From positions 1-16,442 of the forward strand of contig CAYRJN010000081.1 of the NCBI GenBank assembly GCA_964424545.1: a DNA stretch of 16,442 nucleotides, written 5' to 3'. Positions 1 to 7,983 of the stretch are shown here, piece by piece. Made by a program: the position numbers and the translations under genes. The notes beneath the pieces were generated by a model. It worked only from the letters and a program-made list of their open reading frames with translations. It did no database searches and was not told the DNA's origin. Position 1 is the stretch's first letter. Each line of letters starts with the position of its first letter. This DNA comes from JAUVIB01 sp964424545. GTDB lineage: Bacteria > Calditrichota > Calditrichia > Calditrichales > Calditrichaceae.

Positions 1-33
1 ACGGTTTACAGCGTTGTTTCGAGAGAAGCATAA
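1..33 (+). CDS. Possible C-terminal tail of an upstream gene (partial)
   Basis: Frame 1 is open from the first base and ends at TAA (31-33), giving the residues TVYSVVSREA. The other two forward frames also stay open for a few dozen bases, so this is only a guess. RND pumps are often preceded by their periplasmic adaptor gene, so such a gene would be a natural neighbour. However, eleven codons cannot identify a family, and the 215-bp gap to the pump is long for a tight operon. Confidence 0.22.
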   Translation, partial: TVYSVVSREA

Positions 34-100
34 CAACGTATTATAGCGTTTTTTAGTTTTGTGCCAAAGAATATAGCTTTGTCGTGTGGGTGATAAAAAC

Positions 101-128
101 GTCGGATCAATCATTCGGATGATCCGGC
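101..128. other. Stem-loop in the gap upstream of the RND pump gene
   Basis: GTCGGATCA (101-109) pairs with TGATCCGGC (120-128) over nine positions, one of them G-T, around a 10-base loop. An alternative inner hairpin, ATCAT-TCGG-ATGAT (110-123), is also possible. On the plus strand no T-run follows, so it is not a good terminator for the upstream gene. On the minus strand a short GTTTTTATC follows, but no minus-strand gene is seen here. It may be an operator or a leader hairpin. Confidence 0.35.
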
Positions 129-248
129 CTAATTTGAGGAAGAAGATAAATTTCCGATACTACACAAACGAAATAAAGATTTATGGGTATTTTTAGATAA
201 CTTTTTTGAATTATGATATGATAAAAACAATTAATATGGGATAATAAC

Positions 249-3200
249 TTGCGCGATGATAACGAAAATATAAAAAATAATCCGAATATTAATGTAATGG
301 CAAAGCTGGCCATTACTCGTCCGGTAACGGTAATAATGAGCTTATTAGCCCTTATTGTGGTTGGGTATATTGCTTATACGCAGATCGCTGTGGAGCTGAT
401 GCCGGCCGGATTTAGTCCTCCCTATCTCGGCGTTTACGCTCCATATCCCAATGCCAATCCGGAAGAAGTGGAACAGTTTATTGCCCGCCCTATTGAAGAA
501 GTTGTGCGTACCATCAAAGGCATAAAAACGGTTTCGACGCGTAGTTTTACCAGCGGTTGCTGGACTTTTCTGCATTTCAATCAAGGCACGGATATGGATT
601 TGGCCTACAGTCAGCTGCGAGACCGTATGGAACGCGTGCGTCCCGATCTGCCGGAAGATTTGGAACGCACCTATATCCGTAAATGGAGCAATGACGACGA
701 TCCGGTAATCTGGCTCTCTCTCTCTTATGATAAAGCCATAGACGATCCGTTTTTCCTGATTGAGCAATACATTAAAAAACCGTTGGAGCGTATTGACGGC
801 GTGGCCAGTGTGGAAATAGAAGGCGTGGATGAAAAATCGGTACAGATTCGCGTTAAGCAGGACGCCGTAAAACGGTATCGAATAAATCTCTACGAGGTTA
901 TTCAAAAACTACGTAATGATAATTTTGCTATGTCGTCCGGAAATCTTCGTGAAGGAAATCAAAAAATTTATGTGCGTTCCGTGGGTAAATTCAAAACTTT
1001 GGATGACATTCGTAGAATACCCGTAAAAGGGCCTAATATATTATTAAAAGATATTGTCGATGTTGAATATGACGTACCCGAAAAAACTTGGGTTCAGCGT
1101 TTAAACGGGCGTCCGTCCATAGAGCTGACAGTTTTTAAAGAGTCGATGGCCAACACGGTATCTCTTACTCGGGCGTTTACCGAAAAGATAAATAAAATGT
1201 TAAAAAACGATCCGCGTCTTGCCGGTTTCAAAATGAGCATCCTTTTTAATCAAGGTGATTTTATTGTGGAATCGATTGATAATCTGAAAAATGCAGGTAT
1301 TTGGGGTGGTCTGTTTGCTTTTCTCGTGCTCTATTTTTTTCTGCGTCGTTTACGTATGACCATCATTCTTAACGTGGCCATCCCACTTTCCATAATGGTC
1401 AGTATGACCGTGCTTTATTTTATCGGGTGGACACTCAACTTAATCACCATGATGGGGCTGATGATTTCTATCGGCATGGTGGTGGATAATTCTATTGTTG
1501 TAGTGGAAAATATTTATAGAAAACGGAAGGAAGGACTCTCCAATAAAGAATCGGCCGCTGTCGGCGCTTCGGAAGTCGGGTTGGCGGTTACGATGGCGAC
1601 ATTCACCACTATCGTTGTTTTCCTTCCCCTCATCTTAATGAACGATGACGCCGGTTTTCGTTTTTACATGCTGCGCATCGGCGTTCCGGTGATTGTATCG
1701 CTTCTCGCGTCATTGCTTGTCGCCATGGTGTTTATTCCGCTGGCTTCCAGTCGCATAGTCAGCAAAAAAGAGGTGAAGGAGCCGGACATAATCTTAAAAG
1801 CCAACGGATTGTATAAACGGTTTCTTTCATGGACGCTAGTTCATCGTATTGAAACCTTTTTGGCTTTGATGGCGCTGTTGGTTTCTTCTATGATGGTATC
1901 CGATAGGATAGCCGCTACGGACAATATGGAAGGCAATATCAATAATTTTCGTCTCTTCCTCGATTTGCCTGATAATTATACATTGGAAGATACGGATAAA
2001 ATCATTTCAATAATTGAGGATACCATAACAGCCAAGGCGGATATTTACAATATAAAGGCAATTGATACAGGTTACAGAGTGGGCAGGGGACGGGTCAGCG
2101 TTTTCTTAAATCCCGAAAAAAATCAAAATTGGTATGACGTTATTTATATCGGTATAAAAAAAATATTGGGTGTCTATAAAAAAGATTATATGGATAGAAC
2201 AGAAGTTATAGAAGATGTAAAAAAACGCTTGCCCGATTTTCCCGGCGTAAAAATTCGCACGACTTGGCGTCAAAGCTCAGGCGGAGACGACGCTTCCTTA
2301 ACCATCAGTCTTTACGGAGACGATACCAACAAACTGGCTGATCTTTCCAAAGAGGTTGAACGACGTCTGCGCTCCATTGAGGGGATTATCAGCGTGGAAA
2401 CGGATAGAGAGAAAGGGGAAAAAGAGATTCGTTTGCGTATTGATCGCAAAAAGGCTCTAAAATTCGGTATTAGTCCGCAGACGGTATCCGGTACGATAAT
2501 GTACGCTTTGCGTGGTATTCAGCTTCCAAAATATCAGACTGCCGAAAAAGAGGTGGATATTATCGTTCAGTTGCGCAAGGAAGACCGCGAGACCATGGAG
2601 CAGTTGAAAAATATCACCTTCTTTTCTAAAAACGGTAAAGAGGTGCCCTTATCCGCCATCGCTTCATTTACGGTTACCAAAGGATTCGGTTCCATTCACA
2701 GGGAAAACGGGAAGACTTATCTTGGCGTTAAGGTAAATACGACCAAAGAAAATATGAGCGAGCTGTTTTCAAAAATTGACCAAGCTATGGCTGGTTTTCA
2801 GATGCCTTACGGGTATTCATGGAGCAAAGGGCAACGCTTTCGCAATATGAACGAAAGCAATAAAAGCCAAACCTTTGCTATTTATCTTTCCATTACTTTT
2901 GTGTTTTTATTAATGGGTATTTTATTTGAATCGTTTGTGTTGCCGCTTTCGGTTATAGTGGCTATTCCGTTTAGTTTTGTCGGCGCGTACTGGCTGTTGT
3001 TTATCACCGATACGCCCATGGATATGATGAGCCGCATCGGATTTATTATTTTAATTGGTATTGTGGTTAACAACGCCATCGTATTGATTGATTTGGTAAA
3101 CCGTTTACGCCACCAGGGACGCAGCCGTTTTGAAGCTTTAGTGGAAGCGGGGCAGCATCGTTTTCGTCCCATTTTAATGACAGCCTTTACAACTATCGGA

Positions 3201-3449
3201 GGCTTAATACCCATGGCTGTAGGCAATAGTAAAATGATAGGTATTCCATACGCCCCAATGGGCAGAACGATCATTGGCGGATTAATTTTTGCGACCTTTG
3301 TCTCTTTGATTGCCGTGCCTTGGGCTTATACCGTATTCGATGATATGCGCACCTATTTTCGTAAGCTTGTAGGCGGGGTCATTATTCGCCGTAAAATGAA
3401 AAGCACGTCTAATTCTCGCGAACCTAAAATTATTGACCAGTCTTTCTAA
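249..3449 (+). CDS. RND-family multidrug/solute efflux pump, inner-membrane subunit (AcrB-like)
   Basis: This encodes an inner-membrane proton-driven exporter of the AcrB/HAE superfamily, which works as a trimer with a periplasmic adaptor and an outer-membrane channel. Its 1066 residues are the usual full length. It has the duplicated RND layout: TM1 at about 26-45, a large periplasmic porter domain, a TM bundle at about 345-500, TM7 at about 535-552, a second porter domain, and a last TM bundle from about 875. Family signatures include PNANPEEVEQFIARPIE near residue 67, GMVVDNSIVVVENI (409-422) and GIVVNNAIVLID (937-948). Compared with AcrB, the second Asp of the TM4 pair is Asn (N414) and the TM10 Lys is Asn (N941). 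The start is TTG at 249 with GGGA seven bases upstream. ATG 297 (residue 17, MAKLAITRPV) matches the usual family N-terminus but has no ribosome binding site. A weak TATGAT box lies near 212-222. The substrate cannot be told. Confidence 0.93.
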   Translation: MRDDNENIKNNPNINVMAKLAITRPVTVIMSLLALIVVGYIAYTQIAVELMPAGFSPPYLGVYAPYPNANPEEVEQFIARPIEEVVRTIKGIKTVSTRSFTSGCWTFLHFNQGTDMDLAYSQLRDRMERVRPDLPEDLERTYIRKWSNDDDPVIWLSLSYDKAIDDPFFLIEQYIKKPLERIDGVASVEIEGVDEKSVQIRVKQDAVKRYRINLYEVIQKLRNDNFAMSSGNLREGNQKIYVRSVGKFKTLDDIRRIPVKGPNILLKDIVDVEYDVPEKTWVQRLNGRPSIELTVFKESMANTVSLTRAFTEKINKMLKNDPRLAGFKMSILFNQGDFIVESIDNLKNAGIWGGLFAFLVLYFFLRRLRMTIILNVAIPLSIMVSMTVLYFIGWTLNLITMMGLMISIGMVVDNSIVVVENIYRKRKEGLSNKESAAVGASEVGLAVTMATFTTIVVFLPLILMNDDAGFRFYMLRIGVPVIVSLLASLLVAMVFIPLASSRIVSKKEVKEPDIILKANGLYKRFLSWTLVHRIETFLALMALLVSSMMVSDRIAATDNMEGNINNFRLFLDLPDNYTLEDTDKIISIIEDTITAKADIYNIKAIDTGYRVGRGRVSVFLNPEKNQNWYDVIYIGIKKILGVYKKDYMDRTEVIEDVKKRLPDFPGVKIRTTWRQSSGGDDASLTISLYGDDTNKLADLSKEVERRLRSIEGIISVETDREKGEKEIRLRIDRKKALKFGISPQTVSGTIMYALRGIQLPKYQTAEKEVDIIVQLRKEDRETMEQLKNITFFSKNGKEVPLSAIASFTVTKGFGSIHRENGKTYLGVKVNTTKENMSELFSKIDQAMAGFQMPYGYSWSKGQRFRNMNESNKSQTFAIYLSITFVFLLMGILFESFVLPLSVIVAIPFSFVGAYWLLFITDTPMDMMSRIGFIILIGIVVNNAIVLIDLVNRLRHQGRSRFEALVEAGQHRFRPILMTAFTTIGGLIPMAVGNSKMIGIPYAPMGRTIIGGLIFATFVSLIAVPWAYTVFDDMRTYFRKLVGGVIIRRKMKSTSNSREPKIIDQSF

Positions 3450-3499
3450 GTCTAAATCAATGGGTATATAGCGAATTGTGAAAAACGATTTCCAAAGTG

Positions 3500-5047
3500 T
3501 TAATAAAGCACCTTAACTCGGTTGCGGCCGTCTTTTTTGGCGGCATATAGAGCCTTATCGGCTTTTTTTACAATAGTTCGCGGCGGTTGGTCGGGAGGGA
3601 CAATGGCATAAGTCGCAGACCCCGCGCTTATGGTCACATAATTTTCAACCGGTGAAGATTTGTGAGGTATTCTTAATTTTGCCACTTCTTTAACGCATTT
3701 GGCGGCAACTTTACCTTCACGGTCTTCCGTATTGGAAAGGATGATAACAAATTCTTCACCGCCGTAGCGCGCAACGAGATCCGTCGGGCGAGAAATAACT
3801 TTTGCCAGCGTCTGAGCGACATTCCTTAAGCATTTATCTCCGGCTACGTGGCCGTAAGTATCGTTATATTGTTTGAAATGATCGATATCAATCATAATTA
3901 CCGTAATAGGCGTTGATTCGCGTAAAGAACGTTTCCATTCCAAATCTAAAATTTTTTCAAAATGACGGCGGTTAGCCAAACCGGTAAGGGCGTCGGAATT
4001 AGATAGAATTTCCAATTGATTGTTCTTATAAGCCAACTCGTCTTTTTGCCGCTCAATAACCAGCGCGCGTATCATTAGACGCCGGATTAGAAGCGCCAGA
4101 ACTAAGGTGATTAAAATATCGACGACGAGAATGATAAAAGGCGATAAATTCCTTACCGAAGAAAGATATTCTCGTGTGGGATAGGCCGATATTTTTAGTC
4201 GGCGTCCGCCGAAATCGGAGAGTATTTTTTCCAAATAGTATTCATTTTTATTTGCATTTTGTGTTTTGAATCGGATGCTATTGAAAACGGTAATATTTTT
4301 CGATGGATCGGTGACGTCGGTAATAGCAATATTAAAGTTGCTTAATTGTTCTTTGGGAATTGATCCGCTGAATATTGTGGCAATATCAATTGTCGCCGCA
4401 AGAAAACCTTTTAATTCACTGTTTCTTTTCGATGAATAGACCGGAAAAAATAAAATATATTGACTGTCGGCCAATTTTCTGTTAAGGGAGGTCAAGCGTT
4501 TAAAAGCGGTATAGTTCGCTTTTTGCGGCGATTTTACAAGTTTACGAAAATCCGGATCCGCCGGATAAAGACTGATACCGAGAAGACCTTTTTGAATACG
4601 GGGCGGATAAATATAATAGAAAGGATAATACTCATTATATCTGCCGATGGGGATAAGAGAGCCGTTTTTAGAAACCTCTTTTAGGCGAAAACCACGAAAC
4701 TGTCTTCTCGCATAGACTTTAAATGTATCCAATTGGTATCTTGTAATCTTAGGAAGCCAGGCAATATACTCAATGCCGTGATGGCGTTTAATGATCTTTT
4801 CGCTCACTTTTTTAAAGGACAAATATGGCGGATTGAAATCAGACAACATATCCTGAACTACGTACAAACCTTCAAGATTACTTTCTAATTCGAGGTAAAA
4901 CGAGGCGGCTCTTTCGTTAACCTTGCCTTTAAAGAGACCGTTTATTCTGTTTTTATCTAATTGCGTAAATTGAAAATAAGAAAAAAACGTAAGCGCCAAG
5001 CCAATAATAAGGATGAAAGAAGAAATCAGATTATATCGTTTGTTCAT
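3500..5047 (-). CDS. Membrane diguanylate cyclase with CHASE-type sensor (GGDEF)
   Basis: This enzyme makes cyclic di-GMP from two GTP in response to an extracytoplasmic signal. It has 515 residues. TM1 is at about 8-25, followed by an external domain of about 260 residues that resembles a CHASE sensor (includes GIEYIAWLPKI and YPPRIQKGLLGISLYPADPDF). TM2 is at about 303-323, then a short coiled linker, then a complete GGDEF domain from DALTGLANRR (352). The active-site motif is RYGGEEF (GGEEF 429-433). A product-inhibition site RPTD (RxxD, 420-423) stands exactly five residues before it, so the enzyme should be active and feedback-inhibited. I chose ATG 5047, which has GGA five bases upstream, over the in-frame TTG 5077. 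The gene converges on the RND pump gene with 50 bp between them and no clear terminator. The ligand is unknown. Confidence 0.93.
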   Translation of the reverse strand: MNKRYNLISSFILIIGLALTFFSYFQFTQLDKNRINGLFKGKVNERAASFYLELESNLEGLYVVQDMLSDFNPPYLSFKKVSEKIIKRHHGIEYIAWLPKITRYQLDTFKVYARRQFRGFRLKEVSKNGSLIPIGRYNEYYPFYYIYPPRIQKGLLGISLYPADPDFRKLVKSPQKANYTAFKRLTSLNRKLADSQYILFFPVYSSKRNSELKGFLAATIDIATIFSGSIPKEQLSNFNIAITDVTDPSKNITVFNSIRFKTQNANKNEYYLEKILSDFGGRRLKISAYPTREYLSSVRNLSPFIILVVDILITLVLALLIRRLMIRALVIERQKDELAYKNNQLEILSNSDALTGLANRRHFEKILDLEWKRSLRESTPITVIMIDIDHFKQYNDTYGHVAGDKCLRNVAQTLAKVISRPTDLVARYGGEEFVIILSNTEDREGKVAAKCVKEVAKLRIPHKSSPVENYVTISAGSATYAIVPPDQPPRTIVKKADKALYAAKKDGRNRVKVLY

Positions 5048-5127
5048 ATTATTCCAGATAGGTTGAAAAAAGAGCAATTAGTTTAGAGTAGTTTACAAAA
5101 ATTTTACGATTAAGTAAAGCCGCTAAA

Positions 5128-5163
5128 ATAAAGAATTATAATAAATCGAAAAAGATTTAAAAG
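5128..5163 (-). promoter_or_regulatory. Candidate promoter for the diguanylate cyclase
   Basis: The minus strand carries a perfect TATAAT at 5140-5135, in the 117-bp gap between the methyltransferase stop and the cyclase ATG. No good -35 lies 16-18 bases upstream (only T-rich sequence), and the whole gap is AT-rich, so a chance match is possible. Transcription starting near 5128 would give a leader of about 80 bases. If real, the cyclase is transcribed separately from the methyltransferase. Confidence 0.3.
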
Positions 5164-5164
5164 T

Positions 5165-5755
5165 TTATAAGCGTTTTTTAATCAGAAATTGATATTGCAT
5201 TATTGATTTTTTTAAATCAACGATTGTAAAACCATTTTCCAGAATATATTGTCTCATTTTGGACTCTTTATCGGGATAAATTCTAATAGCATACATAAAA
5301 CGTAAATAGCTGAATATGTTTACGGGTGCAAAGGTGATAATTACGTATCCGTTATCGGATAAGATACGATACAGTTCCCTTAAAAATAGCGGTTTATCTT
5401 TAATATATTCGGCAATTCCGACGGCGCTGCATAAATCGAAAACGTTGCTTTTTAAAGGCGCGAATAAGGCGTCGCCTTGAATAAAGCTGGCGGTTTTTAT
5501 GTCTTGAATGTCGATTTCTTGCATCATTTCGCGGCTGATATCCATAGCGCAGATTTGTGTTTGTGGAAATATAGCGGTTAAAATTTCAAGAATATTGCCG
5601 TTTCCGCATCCCATATCAATAATCTTGGAGGGTTTCATTTTGATCATAGCAGACAATCGGATGAAAATCTCATTTTCCTTTTTTAAAATAGATTTAATGA
5701 CAGGCTTTTTTCTAAATTTACGGTAAAGTTTTGCTTTTAGCGCCCAACGAGTCAT
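5165..5755 (-). CDS. Small class I SAM-dependent methyltransferase
   Basis: This is a 196-residue Rossmann-fold methyltransferase of the Methyltransf_11/25 type. Motif I is IIDMGCGNGNILEIL (45-59). The acidic end of strand 2 is AMDIS (D72), which would bind the SAM ribose. QGDALFAPL (93-101) is the adenine-contact region, followed by VFDLCSAVGIAEYI and a post-motif strand NGYVIITFAP. It lacks the extra domains of larger families, so the acceptor (small molecule, quinone, lipid or protein) cannot be told. The basic N-terminus (KAKLYRKFRKKP) resembles membrane-associated lipid or quinone methyltransferases, but that is only suggestive. The ATG at 5755 has no visible Shine-Dalgarno. The gene is divergent from the GMC oxidoreductase and lies upstream of the diguanylate cyclase on the same strand. 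Confidence 0.87.
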   Translation of the reverse strand: MTRWALKAKLYRKFRKKPVIKSILKKENEIFIRLSAMIKMKPSKIIDMGCGNGNILEILTAIFPQTQICAMDISREMMQEIDIQDIKTASFIQGDALFAPLKSNVFDLCSAVGIAEYIKDKPLFLRELYRILSDNGYVIITFAPVNIFSYLRFMYAIRIYPDKESKMRQYILENGFTIVDLKKSIMQYQFLIKKRL

Positions 5756-5857
5756 AATATTTTTATTCGATTGCCGTTATTGTTATATTTATGATTATTT
5801 ACGTTATAAAATACGAATACTCGGCAAAAAGAACAAAGATAAATATAAGGCGGTAAT

Positions 5858-7468
5858 ATGAGCGCAACGCTTGAGACATACGATTATATCGTTATAGGTT
5901 CTGGATTCGGCGGTTCGGTAGCCGCGCTGAGATTGAGTGAAAAAGGTTACAAAGTGCTGGTTATTGAAAAAGGGAAATGGTTTGAATCTGAAGATTTTCC
6001 CAAGCGCAATTGGAATCTGCGAAAATGGCTTTGGTTGCCGTTTTTACATTTTTACGGTTTTTTTAAGATTACCTTTTTCCGGCATCTAACGGCATTGAGC
6101 GGCGTCGGCGTCGGGGGCGGTTCATTGGTTTATGCCAATACGCTGCCCATTCCTAAGAAAGAGTTTTTTGAAAGCGGCAATTGGAGCGGTTTGGCCGATT
6201 GGAAAAAGGAATTGATGCCTTTTTATCATAAGGCGCTTGAGATGATGGGCGCTACGCAAAATCCAAATTTGGCCGACGGCGACGCCGCTTTAAAAACGCT
6301 TGCGCAAAAACATTATTCTATTAAGGCTTTTTCCACCGCCGATGTGGCGGTATTTTTCGGCGAAGCGGAAGTGGAAACGGACGATCCGTTCTTTAACGGT
6401 AAAGGACCGCGTCGTTGCGGTTGTACCTATTGCGGGGGATGCATGGTGGGCTGTCGTTATAATGCCAAGAACACTTTGGATAAAAATTATCTTTATTTGG
6501 CGCAAAATAACGGTGTAAAAATAATGGCCGAATCGCAGGTTTATGATATCCGCATCGAAGGTGAAACCGATAAGGGCGCATATCGGATTTTTTGGAAGAA
6601 ATCTATCGGTTTTTTACCTAAACGGGGAGAACTTAAAACAAAAAGCGTCGTTTTTTCCGGAGGCGTTTTGGGAACGGTATCCTTGCTGTTGAATTTGAAA
6701 GAAAAATCTCTGCCAGGATTGTCCGATAAAATAGGTGAAAATGTACGCACCAATTCGGAAAGCCTGCTCGGCGTAACGACAACGCATAAAAAGTATGAAT
6801 TCTCCAAAGGCGTGGCCATCGGTTCCATATTAAATACGGATGAGCACAGCCATCTTGAACCTGTGCGTTATCCCTCCGGTTCCGGATTTTGGCGTCTTTT
6901 AATGTCTCCGCTGGTGCATGGCGATACCGTATTTCTTCGTATTTACCGCATCTTATCGGATATTGCAAAACACCCTCTTAAAAATATCAAAACCTATTTC
7001 GTGCCCGATTGGGCGCGGCAAACGCAGATTTTACTTTTTATGCGCACCATCGACAGTAAATTAAAATTGCAAAAAAGCCGCTACGGATTACGGACAAAAA
7101 TTTCTTCGGGCAAAGCGCCTACCGCGTTCTTGCCCGAGGCCAAAAAATTGGCCGAACAATACGCTGAAATTGTTAAAGGGAAACCGACTGCTTTGCTAAC
7201 CGAGTCTTTGCTCGGGATACCGACTACCGCTCATATTCTCGGCGGCGCCGTAATGGGAAGGAATAAAGAAGAAGGCGTTATTGACAAAGATAATAAAGTT
7301 TTCGGTTATGATAATATGTTTATCTGCGACGGCTCCATGATTTCCGCCAATCCGGGCGTTAATCCTTCATTATCCATTCTGGCCGTCAGCGAACGCGCAA
7401 TGAGTAAGATACCGCATAAAAATTCATTATCCGCACATTCAGAGAAAAATCGTGATAAAAAGAAATAG
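5858..7468 (+). CDS. GMC-family FAD oxidoreductase, cholesterol-oxidase-like
   Basis: This is a 536-residue flavoprotein that probably oxidises an alcohol or sterol-like hydroxyl group. The N-terminal FAD-binding motif is YIVIGSGFGGSVAALRL (GSGFGG 14-19), followed by the strand-2 acid in VLVIEKG. The GMC region LSGVGVGGGSLVYANTLPIP (80-99) contacts FAD. The C-terminal GMC domain has AHILGGAVMG (catalytic-type His 459), then FGYDNMFICDGSMI and SANPGVNPSLSILAVSERA, the typical flavin-site Asn region of cholesterol oxidase relatives. A cysteine cluster, C187, C189, C192, C195 and C199, precedes RYNAKNTLDKNYL. There is no twin-arginine or Sec signal peptide, so it is cytoplasmic or membrane-peripheral. 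The residue 52-80 region is rich in aromatics (WLWLPFLHFYGFFKITFF), as if it meets a lipid. AAGGCGG five bases before the ATG is a good ribosome binding site. The true substrate is unknown; steroid activity should not be assumed. Confidence 0.87.
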   Translation: MSATLETYDYIVIGSGFGGSVAALRLSEKGYKVLVIEKGKWFESEDFPKRNWNLRKWLWLPFLHFYGFFKITFFRHLTALSGVGVGGGSLVYANTLPIPKKEFFESGNWSGLADWKKELMPFYHKALEMMGATQNPNLADGDAALKTLAQKHYSIKAFSTADVAVFFGEAEVETDDPFFNGKGPRRCGCTYCGGCMVGCRYNAKNTLDKNYLYLAQNNGVKIMAESQVYDIRIEGETDKGAYRIFWKKSIGFLPKRGELKTKSVVFSGGVLGTVSLLLNLKEKSLPGLSDKIGENVRTNSESLLGVTTTHKKYEFSKGVAIGSILNTDEHSHLEPVRYPSGSGFWRLLMSPLVHGDTVFLRIYRILSDIAKHPLKNIKTYFVPDWARQTQILLFMRTIDSKLKLQKSRYGLRTKISSGKAPTAFLPEAKKLAEQYAEIVKGKPTALLTESLLGIPTTAHILGGAVMGRNKEEGVIDKDNKVFGYDNMFICDGSMISANPGVNPSLSILAVSERAMSKIPHKNSLSAHSEKNRDKKK

Positions 7469-7491
7469 CTTGGCAAACCGGTCGATGAAAA

Positions 7492-7607
7492 TGACCTATC
7501 GGTCACTTCGATAATCACACAAGGGCGGGAGAATGCGCCAATACCACCCTATCGAACGTGGGTTATTAGCGCCATAACAATATTCAACGGGAGAGACCTT
7601 TTTCCCG
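7492..7607 (+). ncRNA. Candidate structured RNA (3' UTR or leader) with two alternative pairings
   Basis: Three hairpins can form between the GMC gene and the small HTH gene. H1 is TGACC-TATC-GGTCA (7492-7505). H2 spans 7535-7572: GCGC pairs GCGC, AATA pairs TATT and CCAC pairs GTGG, with one C-A mismatch and a two-base bulge, about 12 pairs in all. H3 is CGGGAGA (7588-7594) pairing with TTTCCCG (7601-7607). The same CGGGAGA also occurs at 7526-7532. With the next A it can pair over eight positions with TTTTCCCG (7600-7607), enclosing H2. The two pairings exclude each other, as in a regulatory switch. No T-run follows H3, so a simple terminator is unlikely. No known riboswitch class is recognised. 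The structure is inferred by eye only. Confidence 0.35.
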
Positions 7608-7690
7608 ATGAAAGATGAAAAAAATATTATGGATAGGAATATTTTATAAAATCAGTCCGTTACATATCGCAATCTTATAAACAAAAAAAC

Positions 7691-7696
7691 GGAGGG
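7691..7696 (+). promoter_or_regulatory. Strong Shine-Dalgarno of the small HTH gene
   Basis: GGAGGG ends three bases before ATG 7700, with the GGAGG core four bases away. It is the strongest ribosome binding site in the window, and it is the main reason to accept the 57-codon reading frame that follows as a real gene. Confidence 0.8.
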
Positions 7697-7699
7697 AAT

Positions 7700-7873
7700 A
7701 TGACGCAAGAACTGTTTTCGGCCGGTAAAGCGGCAAAAGAATTGGATGTTGCCGCAAAAGCGGTAAAAGAGGCTATCGATAAATTAAAAATCGAAGCGGA
7801 CGTGATTAAAGGAAATTGTAAATATTACACAAGAGAAACTCTGGAAAAGATAAAAAAAGGCTTAAATAAGTAA
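7700..7873 (+). CDS. 57-aa helix-turn-helix protein (MerR/excisionase-like DNA-binding fold)
   Basis: This is a tiny, highly charged protein. Residues 6-15 (FSAGKAAKEL) and 17-30 look like the two helices of a winged HTH. A short wing follows (about 31-43), then YYTRETLEKIKKGL (42-55), the helix that closes MerR-like and excisionase-like HTH domains. The usual MerR effector-binding or coiled-coil region is absent. It may act as a small nucleoid or regulatory protein, or as a recombination directionality-type factor, although no integrase is nearby. It is supported by a perfect Shine-Dalgarno and by a strong terminator starting nine bases after its stop, so it looks like a free-standing, well-expressed unit. 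The leader upstream has potential RNA structure. Its DNA target is unknown; an autoregulatory role would be conventional but is not shown. Confidence 0.8.
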   Translation: MTQELFSAGKAAKELDVAAKAVKEAIDKLKIEADVIKGNCKYYTRETLEKIKKGLNK

Positions 7874-7881
7874 ATCACCCA

Positions 7882-7917
7882 AAAGCCCCTCTTTTGAAGA
7901 CGGGGCTTTGTTATTTT
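7882..7917 (+). terminator. Intrinsic terminator after the small HTH gene, probably bidirectional
   Basis: AAAGCCCC (7882-7889) pairs perfectly with GGGGCTTT (7902-7909). The 12-base loop can add an inner TCTT/AAGA stem. TTTGTTATTTT follows on the plus strand. On the minus strand the stem ends in TTTTGGG, a shorter T-run, so it may also stop transcription from the small minus-strand reading frame at 7984-8100. Confidence 0.85.
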
Positions 7918-7983
7918 GCCTTGAAAGTTGACGCGGAAAAAAGATTTTTTTTGTCCTATCTTCGTTAAAGAACGTAGAACAAA

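Noticed and set aside
345..905. 186-codon open frame on the minus strand inside the RND gene
   Set aside because: It lies fully inside a clear RND coding sequence, shows no family motif, and is explained as an antisense shadow.
7588..7607. GGGAGAGACC, reminiscent of a glycine riboswitch core
   Set aside because: The second required core (GCCGAAGGGGC-like) and the P1 framework are missing, and the neighbouring genes are not glycine-related.
7928..7962. TTGACG followed by TATCTT as a guaB promoter
   Set aside because: The spacing is about 23 bp, too long for a sigma70 promoter, and poly-T lies between them.
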